NCBI GenBank assembly: GCA_024643755.1
Contig: JAHEMG010000010.1
Span: forward strand, 1-38,730
Length of the DNA stretch: 38,730 nt
Direction of reading: 5' to 3'
Source of the DNA: Flavobacteriales bacterium
GTDB taxonomy: Bacteria > Bacteroidota > Bacteroidia > NS11-12g > UBA955
Shown: positions 8,501 to 16,659 of the stretch, in pieces
Position numbering within the stretch: the stretch's first letter is position 1
Layout of the letters: every line of letters begins with the position of its first letter
Translations under genes and position numbers: made by a program
Notes under the pieces: model-generated
What the model was told of the DNA's origin: nothing
Seen by the model: only the letters and a program-made list of their open reading frames with translations
Database searches by the model: none

Positions 8501-9461
8501 CACCATTGTAACAGAAACCCAACGAACGTCCAACATCACAACCCACATAGTCATCCGCGTAGTTACCCAAATCGGCATCCACCCACTGACCCATGTAACA
8601 ATCATTCAACGTGGTGAAACCACGGTTAATGATCTTAGAACTGTAGAACGTCATGTTGTTTACCTCATCGTTCGTAGCAAATGCAAAACCTGTCGTTTGA
8701 ATTTCAATACCGATCGGCTGTCCTTGCGTTTCGCTGTGGATGTTACCCTTGTCATTGTAAACCCACCAAATAAACATATCTGGCTGTTTGTCTACACCAT
8801 TGTCAATTGAAGGACGGCGGTCATCCAATACGGGGTGCTCCCCTGCAAATGGATCATAAACACCATCAGGTGTCACTTCTTTGTAAGGTGCCAAATATTT
8901 CGCTTCGTTACCAAACATCACGGCACGCTGACGGCCTGCTGGCCAATCGCGAATACCCGCACTTTGATTCAAATATTTACTGCTTTCAAAATCCTCCAAC
9001 TCATCGCGGGTCACCTTCCACATTTTGTCGTAGGCCTTACAACGAACAGGATCTGTACCAGCAGTGGTAGTATCCAAAGGTCCTGGCCAAAAATCCACAC
9101 CCTTTTGACGGTAAGTCATCGCAGCCAACTTCAAGCTACCACCATTATCGCGACCACCAATCCAGATAGCACCGGCAAAAAGCGCATGTTTTCTTACTGC
9201 ATTAGGGTCACTGATTTTGGGAATTTCGTATTTGGGATTATTAATGTCCCACCACATATCACCACCATTCAAAAGCTTGGTTCGAACGTTGTTTACGTCC
9301 AAATCCGCACTCTGGGATGCTGGTTCACAGGTGTTGGCAAATTGTCCTGCCCTACGATCCACACGGGGAGCATTTCCCCTGCCATTCAAGTTCAAAATAG
9401 GACGGGCTACCGCCATATGAACTGCCATTGCAGAGAGTAAAAATATTCCTAATCGTTTCAT
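5553..9461 (-). CDS. Giant secreted protein with T9SS-like C-terminal domain
   Basis: This 1302-residue protein has a signal peptide (MKRLGIFLLSAMAVHMAVA). Near residue 90 it carries HALFAGAIWIGGRDNGG, and in the middle RRFLQSTGPFTLRPGQIQRI, motifs I recognise from large uncharacterised Bacteroidota surface proteins. No catalytic motif is visible. The last hundred residues start with LVNVVPNPYRGYSEYENS, followed by VKITNLPPECTITIFDMAG, ASGLYLIHVKT and a final VVRWYGIMHAIDLDTY. This is a T9SS type A-like sorting domain, extended past the strand where type A domains normally end. I predict export by Sec and then T9SS to the cell surface. The gene lies 18 bases after the TonB receptor and 11 bases before the PorV/PorQ-like gene. 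Its ligand or activity is unknown. Confidence 0.82.
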   Translation of the reverse strand: MKRLGIFLLSAMAVHMAVARPILNLNGRGNAPRVDRRAGQFANTCEPASQSADLDVNNVRTKLLNGGDMWWDINNPKYEIPKISDPNAVRKHALFAGAIWIGGRDNGGSLKLAAMTYRQKGVDFWPGPLDTTTAGTDPVRCKAYDKMWKVTRDELEDFESSKYLNQSAGIRDWPAGRQRAVMFGNEAKYLAPYKEVTPDGVYDPFAGEHPVLDDRRPSIDNGVDKQPDMFIWWVYNDKGNIHSETQGQPIGIEIQTTGFAFATNDEVNNMTFYSSKIINRGFTTLNDCYMGQWVDADLGNYADDYVGCDVGRSLGFCYNGDDDDEGVLGYGLNPPTVGVDYFEGPTDSAGNQLGLSHFMYYNNDQDPVRGNPGEAIEYYNLLQGKWLGGQNVTYGGTGFGGSKPAKFMFPANTDPSYPTECWDEKSAGNKPGDRRFLQSTGPFTLRPGQIQRITVGVVWARTTSGGAGSPCLGTGSIRLLQLASDKAQTLFNNNFKILDGPNAPDIEIQELEQELVLKFLNTNSPKVENYTEKYKDANNKERTYKFEGYMVYQLKDATVSTGDLDNIDRARLLFQCDMKNNRGMIVNKVYDPKLAALLPVIKVEGADQGVQHTWSIKNDLFATSSNTRLVDFKPVYYMVLSYAILADDSLQVDPNQFLAGRRNIKTYKAIPHKTEPEQFGTELQSNYGSGPVLTRLAGRGNGGNVLEFTKETVDEILKNGFAKEATYVAGAGPVKIKVVDPIKVPNAKFEFVLRENKASLASGLKDSITKNTGWFMVKKGATDLENDTIFNDTIIGVGFESVQGRRGKNNKTQETLADWGFSVEVEQVFNPGENANADPSNGMLSWSVKWENNGKQWLTAVADNDAQNTANSGALWQNWIRSGSNGRGATFDPLIHDFFNQDGTAADPGQAFERIWNGRIAPYGLVAREKLTAAGRNTYGFAWWGNSSGLQSPLSELASVQIVITPNKDLWTRCPVLEMSDDELKNSNEGQMEKFNMRFAPSVDKNGNPISGSMGLGWFPGYAINMETGERLAMAFSEDSYLGGENGRDMIWNPTDKVYNDNGNYPAMGGKHFVYIFGTGVSGISRNIKGERYLGEDEANFQRFKTALLPAAAGGKVATLDKTRLLSQIMWVMPSYMAPGYKMINKNEPPTEVTFNINIRKAYTTFDAGNNINNNRPMYSFDAASIAPKVSNEIGTKNLDLVNVVPNPYRGYSEYENSPIDSRVKITNLPPECTITIFDMAGNLIRRVNKADNNTFYEWDLKNGSNVPIASGLYLIHVKTKDLGEKVVRWYGIMHAIDLDTY

Positions 9462-9479
9462 AAATCTTTCTTTTCTTGT

Positions 9480-12400
9480 TTAGTTGAAGTTAATACGTAA
9501 ACCTACACGAACCGTTCTGGGCGCACCCAACATACCCGTTTGTGAAGCCAACATAATTTTATACAAATCAATATAACTCTGAGCGTCAATTTGGTTTTGA
9601 GCCAACAACTGTCCTTGAGGAGAATTGATAAATCCATCATCCATTGCCTGACCTGTGTAAGGATAAACCGAATTCACGTTGCGTGCATTCAACACGTTTT
9701 GTACCCAGAAGAAAACACTCATGATCAAAGGTTTGCCGTTGTCCTCACGGTTGAAACGAATACCTTTGGTAATGTTAATATCAAATGTTTGTTGCCATGG
9801 CAAACGAGCACCGTAAGGCACACCTTTGATTTGTGCACGATCCACCGCACCAGACTGCACAGGTCTAACTGTAGGGGTATAAGGCGTTCCACTGTATGAG
9901 TTTGAAATGATATTAAAGCTGGCGTATTTGAAGATTTCTTTGCCATTCACCTTAGGACCCAAATACAAATTCTTCTTGGTTTTGGGGTCTATACCACCGC
10001 CATAAGCCCAAGTAGCCATCAACTTGATGTTGTGACGAATATCCAACTCGCCCAAAGGAATTACGTTACGCAAATTGGGCTGGTTCGAAGCAATCAATGT
10101 GGCCTGTGAACTGATGTTTGATCCAGTACCATCGGCAAATTGCAACATGTAACTTGCAACGAATGAGAATGGGCCAGGAATCGTACCGATGCCACCAATG
10201 TCGTTCATAGAGAAAGTACCTCTGAAACCAGTGATGGTTGAGAAGTCGATGTTACGGTAAGTTGTGTATGTTACTGGATAGCCCTGGCTGATTTGATACA
10301 AACCAAAGTCTTTTCTGTTTTCACTGTAAGAAGCCGCAATTTCCAAACCACGGTCTTTCTTCACACCAAAAATCTGCTTGTAACCCACTTCGTAGTCAGT
10401 TTTAATACGGGGTTGCAAACTTCCGTTTGAAATGGTGGCACCCTGACGGTTCTTCAAGTAATACAATTCATCAATTGACAAGAATGAAGCCGCTTGGTTC
10501 GGACGTTGTGCTAATACATCATAGCTCACATAGAACGACTTTCTTTCTGGCTCCAAGGGGAATGAGAACCAAATACGTGGCAACAAGTTCAGAGCTGGTG
10601 TAAAATCTTCCAAAGCGTCTTTGGTCAATTCTTGCTTATTTGGGTTAACCAAGTATGGTGCGATTCTACCATTGCTGGTTTGGTTTGCCAAAAATTCTGC
10701 ACTCTTCAATTCAGAACCATCGGCATTGAACCAACGGTCACCATTGCGATATCCAATGATCTTGGTGGGTGATTGAATGTCATTCACGTACACCTTGAAT
10801 TCTTCACCAATGTTATTGGGATGAGATACTGCCAAACCATTGATTTCGGTAACCTCAGCAGCCGTCTTGATAGGATACAAAGTATAGGGATCTTTCAACA
10901 CCAACTGGTTGGCATCATAACGCTCCATACGAACACCCAAACGGAATACCAAGTCCTTGAAACGGAACTGATCCTGCAACCATGCTGAAATATAGACTGG
11001 CTGAAATGCACCAATGGTGCGCATGTCTTTGTTATTCAAAAACTGCTCAATACTTGGCTTGCCAATCACCTTGTTACCCAAATGGTCGTAACCGAAATAA
11101 CTAACTAAACCATTACCATTGTTCAACAACTCATCCGCATTAAACATATCCAATGAGAACATGCTGGGGTCATAAGAATTGATATCAACGAAGGTGCGTT
11201 CGTCTATGGTATTTCCGTAAACGTCTTTCCCTCCACCAGCAATCAACTTATCACGGAAGGCACGGTCAAAGTGCGACTGTTCACCGTAGTTGATCAAACG
11301 ATTATAGCGAACTGTGTCTGTGAACTGGCCATTGGCATCATAACTCAAAATGGGATTACCCAAATCCAATTCTGCGATGTGCTTATTCATTTGTTGACGC
11401 ATCAATACCCACAAGCTATTGGCAGCCAATCCATAACCACGAGTTATTTGCTGCTCATAGTAGAAACCCGCTTGTAAATCGTGCTGAGTTCTTTCACGAC
11501 CCCCCACTGATTTTGGCTTAACAGACATCTGTCCTACCGCAAACACACCATAACGTTCTGTATTTGATTTTGAATAGTTCGCCGTAATTCCACCTGGAGT
11601 ACCATGCAATGAGTACACACCGTTCGGGTTCATACCATTCAACAAACCTTGGTTGGTCAACAGGGTATTCATATTTTGAATCTTGAAATTACGACTGTCG
11701 TAATAGTCATAAATATTCTCGGTATACTTGGCACGAAGAGGGTTCAAGTCACTTGCCTTGAATGACATCAATGTATCAGCATAACCCACTTGCTCCCAAT
11801 AGTTTCTCAACTGTACGTAGTTACCAAACTGATCGCGAACAATCTTGGGCTCTTTGTTTGGATTCTGTGAAGGATCATAGTTAGCATATGCGTACACAGC
11901 CGTTGGATATGACTGAAACTTACCAATGTAACCGTAATCAAAAATGTTGTCCAAATGCCTTGCATCACGTGTTAATGAAGACGAAGTTTGATATTCGGCA
12001 CGAACAGAGTAGTATGCATTCTTGATTGAGCTTTCTTTGTTCGTTTTGAAGTTTTGGGTAAACAACAAGTAACCACGGAATGTCTGGTTATCGCCACGGG
12101 CGTTGTTCTTGTAATTCATCACCGAGTTGCTCGCTGATAATCCAGATGAGTAGAAGTAACTCGCGTAACCAGTTACACTCACATACTGAGAAGGACGCCA
12201 TTCCAATTTACCTACGAAGTTTCCGTTTCCACTTGCGCTATTCGGACGTGCCTTCAACAATTCGAAGTCTTCCATACGCAAGAAGTTGGCACTGTGTACG
12301 AAACCATTGGGCGTAAACACCAAAGGATTTTCTTCGATTTCAGCCAATTTCGCATCGTTCACACGGTAAACACCTGTGCGTGTAGGCGATGCATCCTTGT

Positions 12401-13268
12401 AGTAACCCAAGTTGGCGTTCATCATATAACCCAACTTTACGTTGCGCTTGGTTTTACCTGTTGAAGGATCTTTTTCTTCCTTTACCCAAATCGGACCGGA
12501 AATGAATCCCTCAACGGTGTTGTATCCAAAAGGATCCAAACCAGTTGAAGTAATTCCTTCAATCGCTGTTACAATTTTATCAGTCGCTGACTTTGAGGTA
12601 GATGAAAACACCCCGCCTGTTAAGTCACCGTACATGGCAGGAATACCTCCTACGTTCGCAGAAATCTGCTCTGTACCCAAGGTTGGCAATCCGCCTCCAC
12701 CAATAACACGCTGACCGTCAATGTATGTACCGTTACCGTCTGCACGTGTACCACGAACCGAAATACCTTGTGGCGTACTCAAAATGGCCGAGTTTGTACT
12801 TTCCAACAAACCTGTACCACGCTGACCCGATCCAACAATCGATTTTCCATCAATCACAGACTCGGATTTCAAGAAATCAACCGGCGCTCTCTTACCTTTC
12901 ACCTTGATTACCGCTGGACCCATGGTGCCTGATCCCGACTTGATGAAATTCACTTCTTCATCAGGGTTTTGGCCTGGTTGCAGACTGATGTCCTTGATCT
13001 CCTGATCAGGATAGCCCTCTTTGGTCGCTTTTACGTCGTACCTACCCGGTGTTAACGTAGCAAAACCGACGTTACCGTCTGAATCCGTGGTATCCGTTGC
13101 AACCTCAATGTTGTTCAACAACATCACAATCTTTACACCGCTCATGTTCCGGCCATCTTGGTCTTTGGCCTTAATACGAAAGTCGGCAAAGTTGGTTTGC
13201 GCTGTTACCACACCGATGGACAAAACCACCACTGCGAGTGCAATAATCTTACGTAGCATATACTTCAT
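9480..13268 (-). CDS. TonB-dependent receptor with carboxypeptidase-regulatory-like domain
   Basis: This 1262-residue outer-membrane receptor starts with a signal peptide (MKYMLRKIIALAVVVLSIGVVTAQ). Residues about 28-105 form an Ig-like carboxypeptidase regulatory domain (GRNMSGVKIVML...TLTPGRYDVKATKEGY). The plug covers about 128-235 (VIDGKSIVGSGQRG, ISVRGTRADGNGTYIDGQRV, VGGIPAMYGDLTGGVFSSTS). A long 22-strand-type barrel follows and ends in VRVGLRINFN. It is longer than typical siderophore receptors and matches the SusC-like size class, but no SusD-like lipoprotein follows. The downstream partners are instead a T9SS-type secreted protein and a PorV/PorQ-like barrel, all within 20-base gaps. 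The substrate is unknown. A second in-frame ATG at 13259 is an alternative start. Confidence 0.92.
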   Translation of the reverse strand: MKYMLRKIIALAVVVLSIGVVTAQTNFADFRIKAKDQDGRNMSGVKIVMLLNNIEVATDTTDSDGNVGFATLTPGRYDVKATKEGYPDQEIKDISLQPGQNPDEEVNFIKSGSGTMGPAVIKVKGKRAPVDFLKSESVIDGKSIVGSGQRGTGLLESTNSAILSTPQGISVRGTRADGNGTYIDGQRVIGGGGLPTLGTEQISANVGGIPAMYGDLTGGVFSSTSKSATDKIVTAIEGITSTGLDPFGYNTVEGFISGPIWVKEEKDPSTGKTKRNVKLGYMMNANLGYYKDASPTRTGVYRVNDAKLAEIEENPLVFTPNGFVHSANFLRMEDFELLKARPNSASGNGNFVGKLEWRPSQYVSVTGYASYFYSSGLSASNSVMNYKNNARGDNQTFRGYLLFTQNFKTNKESSIKNAYYSVRAEYQTSSSLTRDARHLDNIFDYGYIGKFQSYPTAVYAYANYDPSQNPNKEPKIVRDQFGNYVQLRNYWEQVGYADTLMSFKASDLNPLRAKYTENIYDYYDSRNFKIQNMNTLLTNQGLLNGMNPNGVYSLHGTPGGITANYSKSNTERYGVFAVGQMSVKPKSVGGRERTQHDLQAGFYYEQQITRGYGLAANSLWVLMRQQMNKHIAELDLGNPILSYDANGQFTDTVRYNRLINYGEQSHFDRAFRDKLIAGGGKDVYGNTIDERTFVDINSYDPSMFSLDMFNADELLNNGNGLVSYFGYDHLGNKVIGKPSIEQFLNNKDMRTIGAFQPVYISAWLQDQFRFKDLVFRLGVRMERYDANQLVLKDPYTLYPIKTAAEVTEINGLAVSHPNNIGEEFKVYVNDIQSPTKIIGYRNGDRWFNADGSELKSAEFLANQTSNGRIAPYLVNPNKQELTKDALEDFTPALNLLPRIWFSFPLEPERKSFYVSYDVLAQRPNQAASFLSIDELYYLKNRQGATISNGSLQPRIKTDYEVGYKQIFGVKKDRGLEIAASYSENRKDFGLYQISQGYPVTYTTYRNIDFSTITGFRGTFSMNDIGGIGTIPGPFSFVASYMLQFADGTGSNISSQATLIASNQPNLRNVIPLGELDIRHNIKLMATWAYGGGIDPKTKKNLYLGPKVNGKEIFKYASFNIISNSYSGTPYTPTVRPVQSGAVDRAQIKGVPYGARLPWQQTFDINITKGIRFNREDNGKPLIMSVFFWVQNVLNARNVNSVYPYTGQAMDDGFINSPQGQLLAQNQIDAQSYIDLYKIMLASQTGMLGAPRTVRVGLRINFN

Positions 13269-13318
13269 AGGTCTTTTTCTTCTCTAAATCGCTTTTTATA
13301 CAAATAACGATAATTTGG

Positions 13319-13349
13319 CAAGTTTACCGAAAAAACAAGGATTTATCAA
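13319..13349 (-). promoter_or_regulatory. Predicted promoter of the TonB receptor operon
   Basis: On the minus strand TTG (13349-13347), 20 bases, then TAAACTTG (13326-13319) resembles the Bacteroidota -33/-7 pair, with one mismatch in the -7 element. The implied leader is about 45 bases. The -33 element overlaps the edge of a perfect palindrome. Confidence 0.4.
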
Positions 13350-13368
13350 GTTTCAAACGTTGAAACTT
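13348..13368. promoter_or_regulatory. Perfect 9-bp palindrome, likely operator
   Basis: AAGTTTCAA-acg-TTGAAACTT has perfect 9-base arms around a 3-base spacer. It abuts the predicted -33 element of the receptor operon and lies 50 bases beyond the stop of the dehydrogenase gene. Neither strand has a T run after it, so an operator fits better than a terminator. Confidence 0.5.
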
Positions 13369-13416
13369 TTGACTAAATTGTGTTACTCAGAAAAGAAATT
13401 TGAAATAATCCAAAAA

Positions 13417-14376
13417 TTAGATCCGCGGTATGTCGTACAATTTCAACACTTTATCGAGAAGCACATCCGATATTTTCTGATAACTTTCCACCGTCCAGCC
13501 CCCTACATGCGGACTCAGAATCACGCGATTATTTTCACAAAGTCCATTGAAAACATCCATAAAGGCATCATCGCCCAAAAAAGGCGGCTCCACCGACAAT
13601 ACATCCGCTCCAAATCCCAGTAACCTTCCACATGAAAGCGCCTCTAGTACCAAGGCCAAATCCAAGACTCCGCCACGCGATAAATTGAGCAGCCAAAAAT
13701 GTGATTTCATCAAGGCCAATCGATCTGCATTTAACCAATTTTTGGTTTCAGCCGTCAAGGGCACATGCAAGGTCAATACATCCGACTCTCGCAACAATAC
13801 CTCCTCAATCACCTCCTCTACCATATCACCGCCAAAACCCGTTAAATACTTATCGTGGGCGATCACCCGAACCCCAAAACCCGATAATTTTCTCGCTACA
13901 GCGGAACCCGTATTTCCAAATCCCAAAATCCCCACCGTTCTACCCCGCAATTCCACACCCCGATTGCCCTCACGGTCCCAAAGACCATCCAACACCTCCC
14001 TGTGCGATTTAACCAAATTGGTAAACAATCCCAACAGCATGGCCAGGGTATGTTCTCCCACCGCATCAGAATTGGCCTCGCCCGCATTGAAACAATGGAT
14101 GTTCAAACTTGCAGCAGCAACATCATCTATATTATCCATCCCAGCACCGCCTCTGCCAACCCACCGTAAATGCTTGCTGGCTGTTAAGATATCTTGTCCA
14201 ACAAAACACTTGCTCCTAACCATCAACCCATCGGGTTGATGCGTTTGCAATAACCCCACAATCTCCGCCACACTCGATGAACAATCGCGGGCATCAATCA
14301 CAGAAAACCCTGCTGCTTTGAGCCCCATTTCCAGGGCCGGATGAAAATCATCGATCAGCAGAACCCGCGCCAACAT
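13417..14376 (-). CDS. D-2-hydroxyacid dehydrogenase (phosphoglycerate dehydrogenase-like)
   Basis: This 319-residue NAD-dependent dehydrogenase has the nucleotide-binding motif VGILGFGNTGSAVARKL and the family Arg-Glu-His residues in NLSRGGVLDL, FGADVLSVEP and ILSPHVGGWT. GRGGAGMDNID is the substrate-side loop found in SerA-type enzymes. There is no C-terminal ACT domain, so it is the short form. It may oxidise 3-phosphoglycerate for serine synthesis, but other 2-hydroxyacids are possible. The frame is open ten codons upstream, but the ATG at 14376 overlaps the carboxylase stop by one base (TGATG) and starts MLARVLLIDDFHP, which fits the Rossmann start. It ends about 150 bases before the receptor operon. 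Confidence 0.85.
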   Translation of the reverse strand: MLARVLLIDDFHPALEMGLKAAGFSVIDARDCSSSVAEIVGLLQTHQPDGLMVRSKCFVGQDILTASKHLRWVGRGGAGMDNIDDVAAASLNIHCFNAGEANSDAVGEHTLAMLLGLFTNLVKSHREVLDGLWDREGNRGVELRGRTVGILGFGNTGSAVARKLSGFGVRVIAHDKYLTGFGGDMVEEVIEEVLLRESDVLTLHVPLTAETKNWLNADRLALMKSHFWLLNLSRGGVLDLALVLEALSCGRLLGFGADVLSVEPPFLGDDAFMDVFNGLCENNRVILSPHVGGWTVESYQKISDVLLDKVLKLYDIPRI

Positions 14377-15884
14377 CAAGCAAAATTCTTGCGATTGCGA
14401 TACCAAGCAGACTCGGTTGAACCGGTTTGGGCGATAGTTGCTTCACCACCGGTTGCTGCGGCACCTTGTTGAAAAAAGTGAAGCGCTGCCTGAGCCAACA
14501 ATTGCGCCTCCGCCGCTTCCAGCGGCTCCGGCGTCATCTGCTCCTCGGTAAAGTATTGCTGAATAAAGTGCGTATCGAATTTTCCCTCAATAAATGCCGG
14601 ATGCTGCATCACAAAATCGCCAAACATCAATGTGGTCTCAATACCCGTAATCACATATTCTGAAATCGCCCTGCGCATGCGCGCAATGGCCTCCAACCTG
14701 CTCGGTGCCCACACAATCAACTTCGCCAACATGTTGTCGTAGTAAATGGGAATATCCATGCCGCTCTCCATACAATCATCCACCCGAATTCCCGATCCCT
14801 GTGGCACCTTATACGTTTCCACCCTGCCTACGTTTGGCAAGAATTGATTCATCGGATCCTCAGCACAAATTCTCAGCTCAATCGCATGTCCATGTATCTT
14901 CAAATCGCCCTGAGTAAAGCCCAATTTCTCTCCCGCAGCCACCCTGATTTGCTCCTTCACCAAGTCAATCCCAGTGATCAATTCCGTCACCGGATGCTCA
15001 ACCTGTAAGCGCGTATTCATCTCCAAGAAATAGAACTCCATGTTCTCACTCAATAAAAACTCCACGGTGCCTGCACCAGAATAATTACAGGCCTTGGCAA
15101 CATTTACCGCCGCCTCGCCCATCGCCCTGCGAATCTCCTCTGTCAATACCGCACTTGGGGCCTCTTCCACCAACTTCTGATGCCTGCGCTGAATACTGCA
15201 TTCCCGCTCAAACAAATAACAAGCGTTCCCATAATTATCGGCCATCAATTGAATTTCTATGTGTCTCGGACTCCCCACATACTTCTCAATAAACACACTA
15301 TCATCGCCAAATGCGCTACGTGCCTCGTTCTGCGCCATCTGCAATGCACTCAAAAAATCTTCTTTCCGCTCAACCACGCGCATCCCTTTTCCACCACCGC
15401 CAGCGCTCGCTTTTACCAGAACGGGGAAACCCACTTCAATCGCCACCAGCAAAGCATCCTCTGGATTTTTAATCGCCTCATCGATGCCAGGAACCAACGG
15501 CACGCCAAAAGCCTTTACCGCCTGTTTCGATGCAATCTTGCTGCCCATCACTTCCATGGATTCAGCGCTCGGACCAATCAATACCAACCCGTTTTCTTTC
15601 AGTAATCGGGCGAAATTGGCATTCTCGCTCAAAAAACCATAGCCCGGATGCACTGCCTCAGCGCCGGTTTGTTTACACAAATCAATGATTCGATCCATCC
15701 GCAAATAACTATCTGCGCTGGCCGGTCCACCCACACAATAGGCCTCGTCCGCATAACGAACATGCAACGCTTGTGCATCGGCTTCACTGTAAATACCCAC
15801 GGTGGCAATACCCATCTCCCGACAAGTCCTCATCACGCGGATGGCAATTTCTCCGCGGTTGGCAATCAAAATCTTTTTAAACAT
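14376..15884 (-). CDS. accC: Biotin carboxylase subunit of an acyl-CoA carboxylase
   Basis: This 502-residue ATP-grasp enzyme carboxylates biotin on the carrier protein. It starts MFKKILIANRGEIAIRVMR, the standard N-terminus, so the ATG at 15884 is preferred over the 18-codon upstream extension. Motifs in order are VHPGYGFLSENANFA, the ATP lid ASAGGGGKGMR, FERECSIQRRHQK, EMNTRLQVEHPVTE (catalytic Glu and Arg) and the C-terminal domain with YYDNMLAKLIVW. It is about 50 residues longer than E. coli AccC, with an Ala/Gln-rich tail. That may mark the acetyl/propionyl-CoA carboxylase alpha-chain type lacking a fused biotin domain. No carrier or carboxyltransferase gene lies in the window. It is coupled to the downstream dehydrogenase. 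Confidence 0.92.
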   Translation of the reverse strand: MFKKILIANRGEIAIRVMRTCREMGIATVGIYSEADAQALHVRYADEAYCVGGPASADSYLRMDRIIDLCKQTGAEAVHPGYGFLSENANFARLLKENGLVLIGPSAESMEVMGSKIASKQAVKAFGVPLVPGIDEAIKNPEDALLVAIEVGFPVLVKASAGGGGKGMRVVERKEDFLSALQMAQNEARSAFGDDSVFIEKYVGSPRHIEIQLMADNYGNACYLFERECSIQRRHQKLVEEAPSAVLTEEIRRAMGEAAVNVAKACNYSGAGTVEFLLSENMEFYFLEMNTRLQVEHPVTELITGIDLVKEQIRVAAGEKLGFTQGDLKIHGHAIELRICAEDPMNQFLPNVGRVETYKVPQGSGIRVDDCMESGMDIPIYYDNMLAKLIVWAPSRLEAIARMRRAISEYVITGIETTLMFGDFVMQHPAFIEGKFDTHFIQQYFTEEQMTPEPLEAAEAQLLAQAALHFFQQGAAATGGEATIAQTGSTESAWYRNRKNFA

Positions 15885-15893
15885 GGCGCTGTG

Positions 15894-15901
15894 CAAATAT
15901 C
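15894..15901 (-). promoter_or_regulatory. Possible -7 element of the biotin carboxylase gene
   Basis: GATATTTG on the minus strand matches TAnnTTTG at all fixed positions except the first and lies nine bases before the ATG at 15884. No clear -33 TTG is seen at normal spacing. Confidence 0.25.
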
Positions 15902-15940
15902 GCATCCTACACCGTGAATTACACGCATATCCAACCAACT

Positions 15941-15974
15941 TTTGAATTTACACCCACCTTTTGATTTACCTTCG
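15941..15974 (+). promoter_or_regulatory. Predicted promoter of ccmB (-33 TTTG, -7 TACCTTCG)
   Basis: TTTG (15941-15944), 22 bases, then TACCTTCG (15967-15974) resembles the Bacteroidota promoter, with TTCG in place of TTTG. The same variant occurs before two other plus-strand genes here. The ccmB ATG follows 33 bases later. The element rules out the in-frame TTG at 15942 as a start. Confidence 0.5.
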
Positions 15975-16007
15975 CACCCTCAAATCGTGTTGCAAAGCAT
16001 AAAAAAT

Positions 16008-16649
16008 ATGGCCGTTTTGGTGCGGGCGGAATTTCAGCTCGACCTTAAAAAACCTGCAGTTTTGGCCTCCGCCATCCTACAAATGGCTACCATGACTTTA
16101 CTCGCCTTTTTATCACAGCCCCAAATCACCGCCAAAATCTGGAACAGCCTGTATTGGATTATTCTCTTGTTTTGCACCCTCCAAGCGATTTCTAAAAACT
16201 TCTTGGGCGTGAACCGAGCCCGGTGGATCTATTTCAACCAATTGGCCGCCCCACAATCCATCCTTTGGTCGAAAATGGTATACGGATGGTGTAGCATGAT
16301 CATCCTCACCCTCGCCAACTTGCTATTCTTCGGGTTTTTCATGGGCTTTCCCATTGAACACCCAGGCGCTTATTTCCTGAATCTCTTGTTGGTGGTTGCA
16401 GGCATCGGTAGCGTATTTACCCTCATTGGCGCCATCGCTTCCAAAGCCAACCAAGCCGGATTTCTGGCCCCTGTGCTCAGCTTACCCGTGGTTTTACCCC
16501 TCATTCTAGTGGGTATGCAGGCCTCGAACAAAACCCTAAACCCCGTGCTTGTGAGCTCAGTTTACAATGATATCGCCTTGGTCGGAGCCCTCGATTTTTT
16601 GATCGTTGTCCTAGCTGTTGCCCTGTTTCAACCCCTTTGGAAGGATTGA
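16008..16649 (+). CDS. ccmB: Cytochrome c maturation / heme exporter protein CcmB
   Basis: This protein of about 213 residues, all alpha-helical and with six hydrophobic segments, matches the CcmB permease family. It begins VLVRAEFQLDLKKPAVLASAIL, a cytoplasmic amphipathic start. Then come WIILLFCTLQAISKNFLG, FNQLAAPQSILWSKMVYGW and a C-terminal FLIVVLAVALFQPLW. CcmB pairs with the ATPase CcmA in a transporter that supports heme delivery for c-type cytochromes. Neither ccmA nor ccmC is adjacent. The next gene is convergent, ending ten bases away. The ATG at 16008 is chosen because it lies downstream of a good promoter and gives normal length; the longer frame starts at TTG. Confidence 0.85.
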   Translation: MAVLVRAEFQLDLKKPAVLASAILQMATMTLLAFLSQPQITAKIWNSLYWIILLFCTLQAISKNFLGVNRARWIYFNQLAAPQSILWSKMVYGWCSMIILTLANLLFFGFFMGFPIEHPGAYFLNLLLVVAGIGSVFTLIGAIASKANQAGFLAPVLSLPVVLPLILVGMQASNKTLNPVLVSSVYNDIALVGALDFLIVVLAVALFQPLWKD

Positions 16650-16659
16650 ACGAACTCCT

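Noticed and set aside
13348-13368. Palindrome as terminator of the dehydrogenase gene
   Set aside because: No T run follows on the minus strand, and only four Ts follow on the plus strand.
13547-14239. 230-codon plus-strand frame over the dehydrogenase gene
   Set aside because: The minus-strand product has intact NAD-binding and catalytic motifs, and the plus frame is rich in Pro/Ser/Lys with no recognisable fold.
15942-16007. Longer ccmB start at TTG 15942
   Set aside because: The extension covers the -33 and -7 elements and is not like the family N-terminus.
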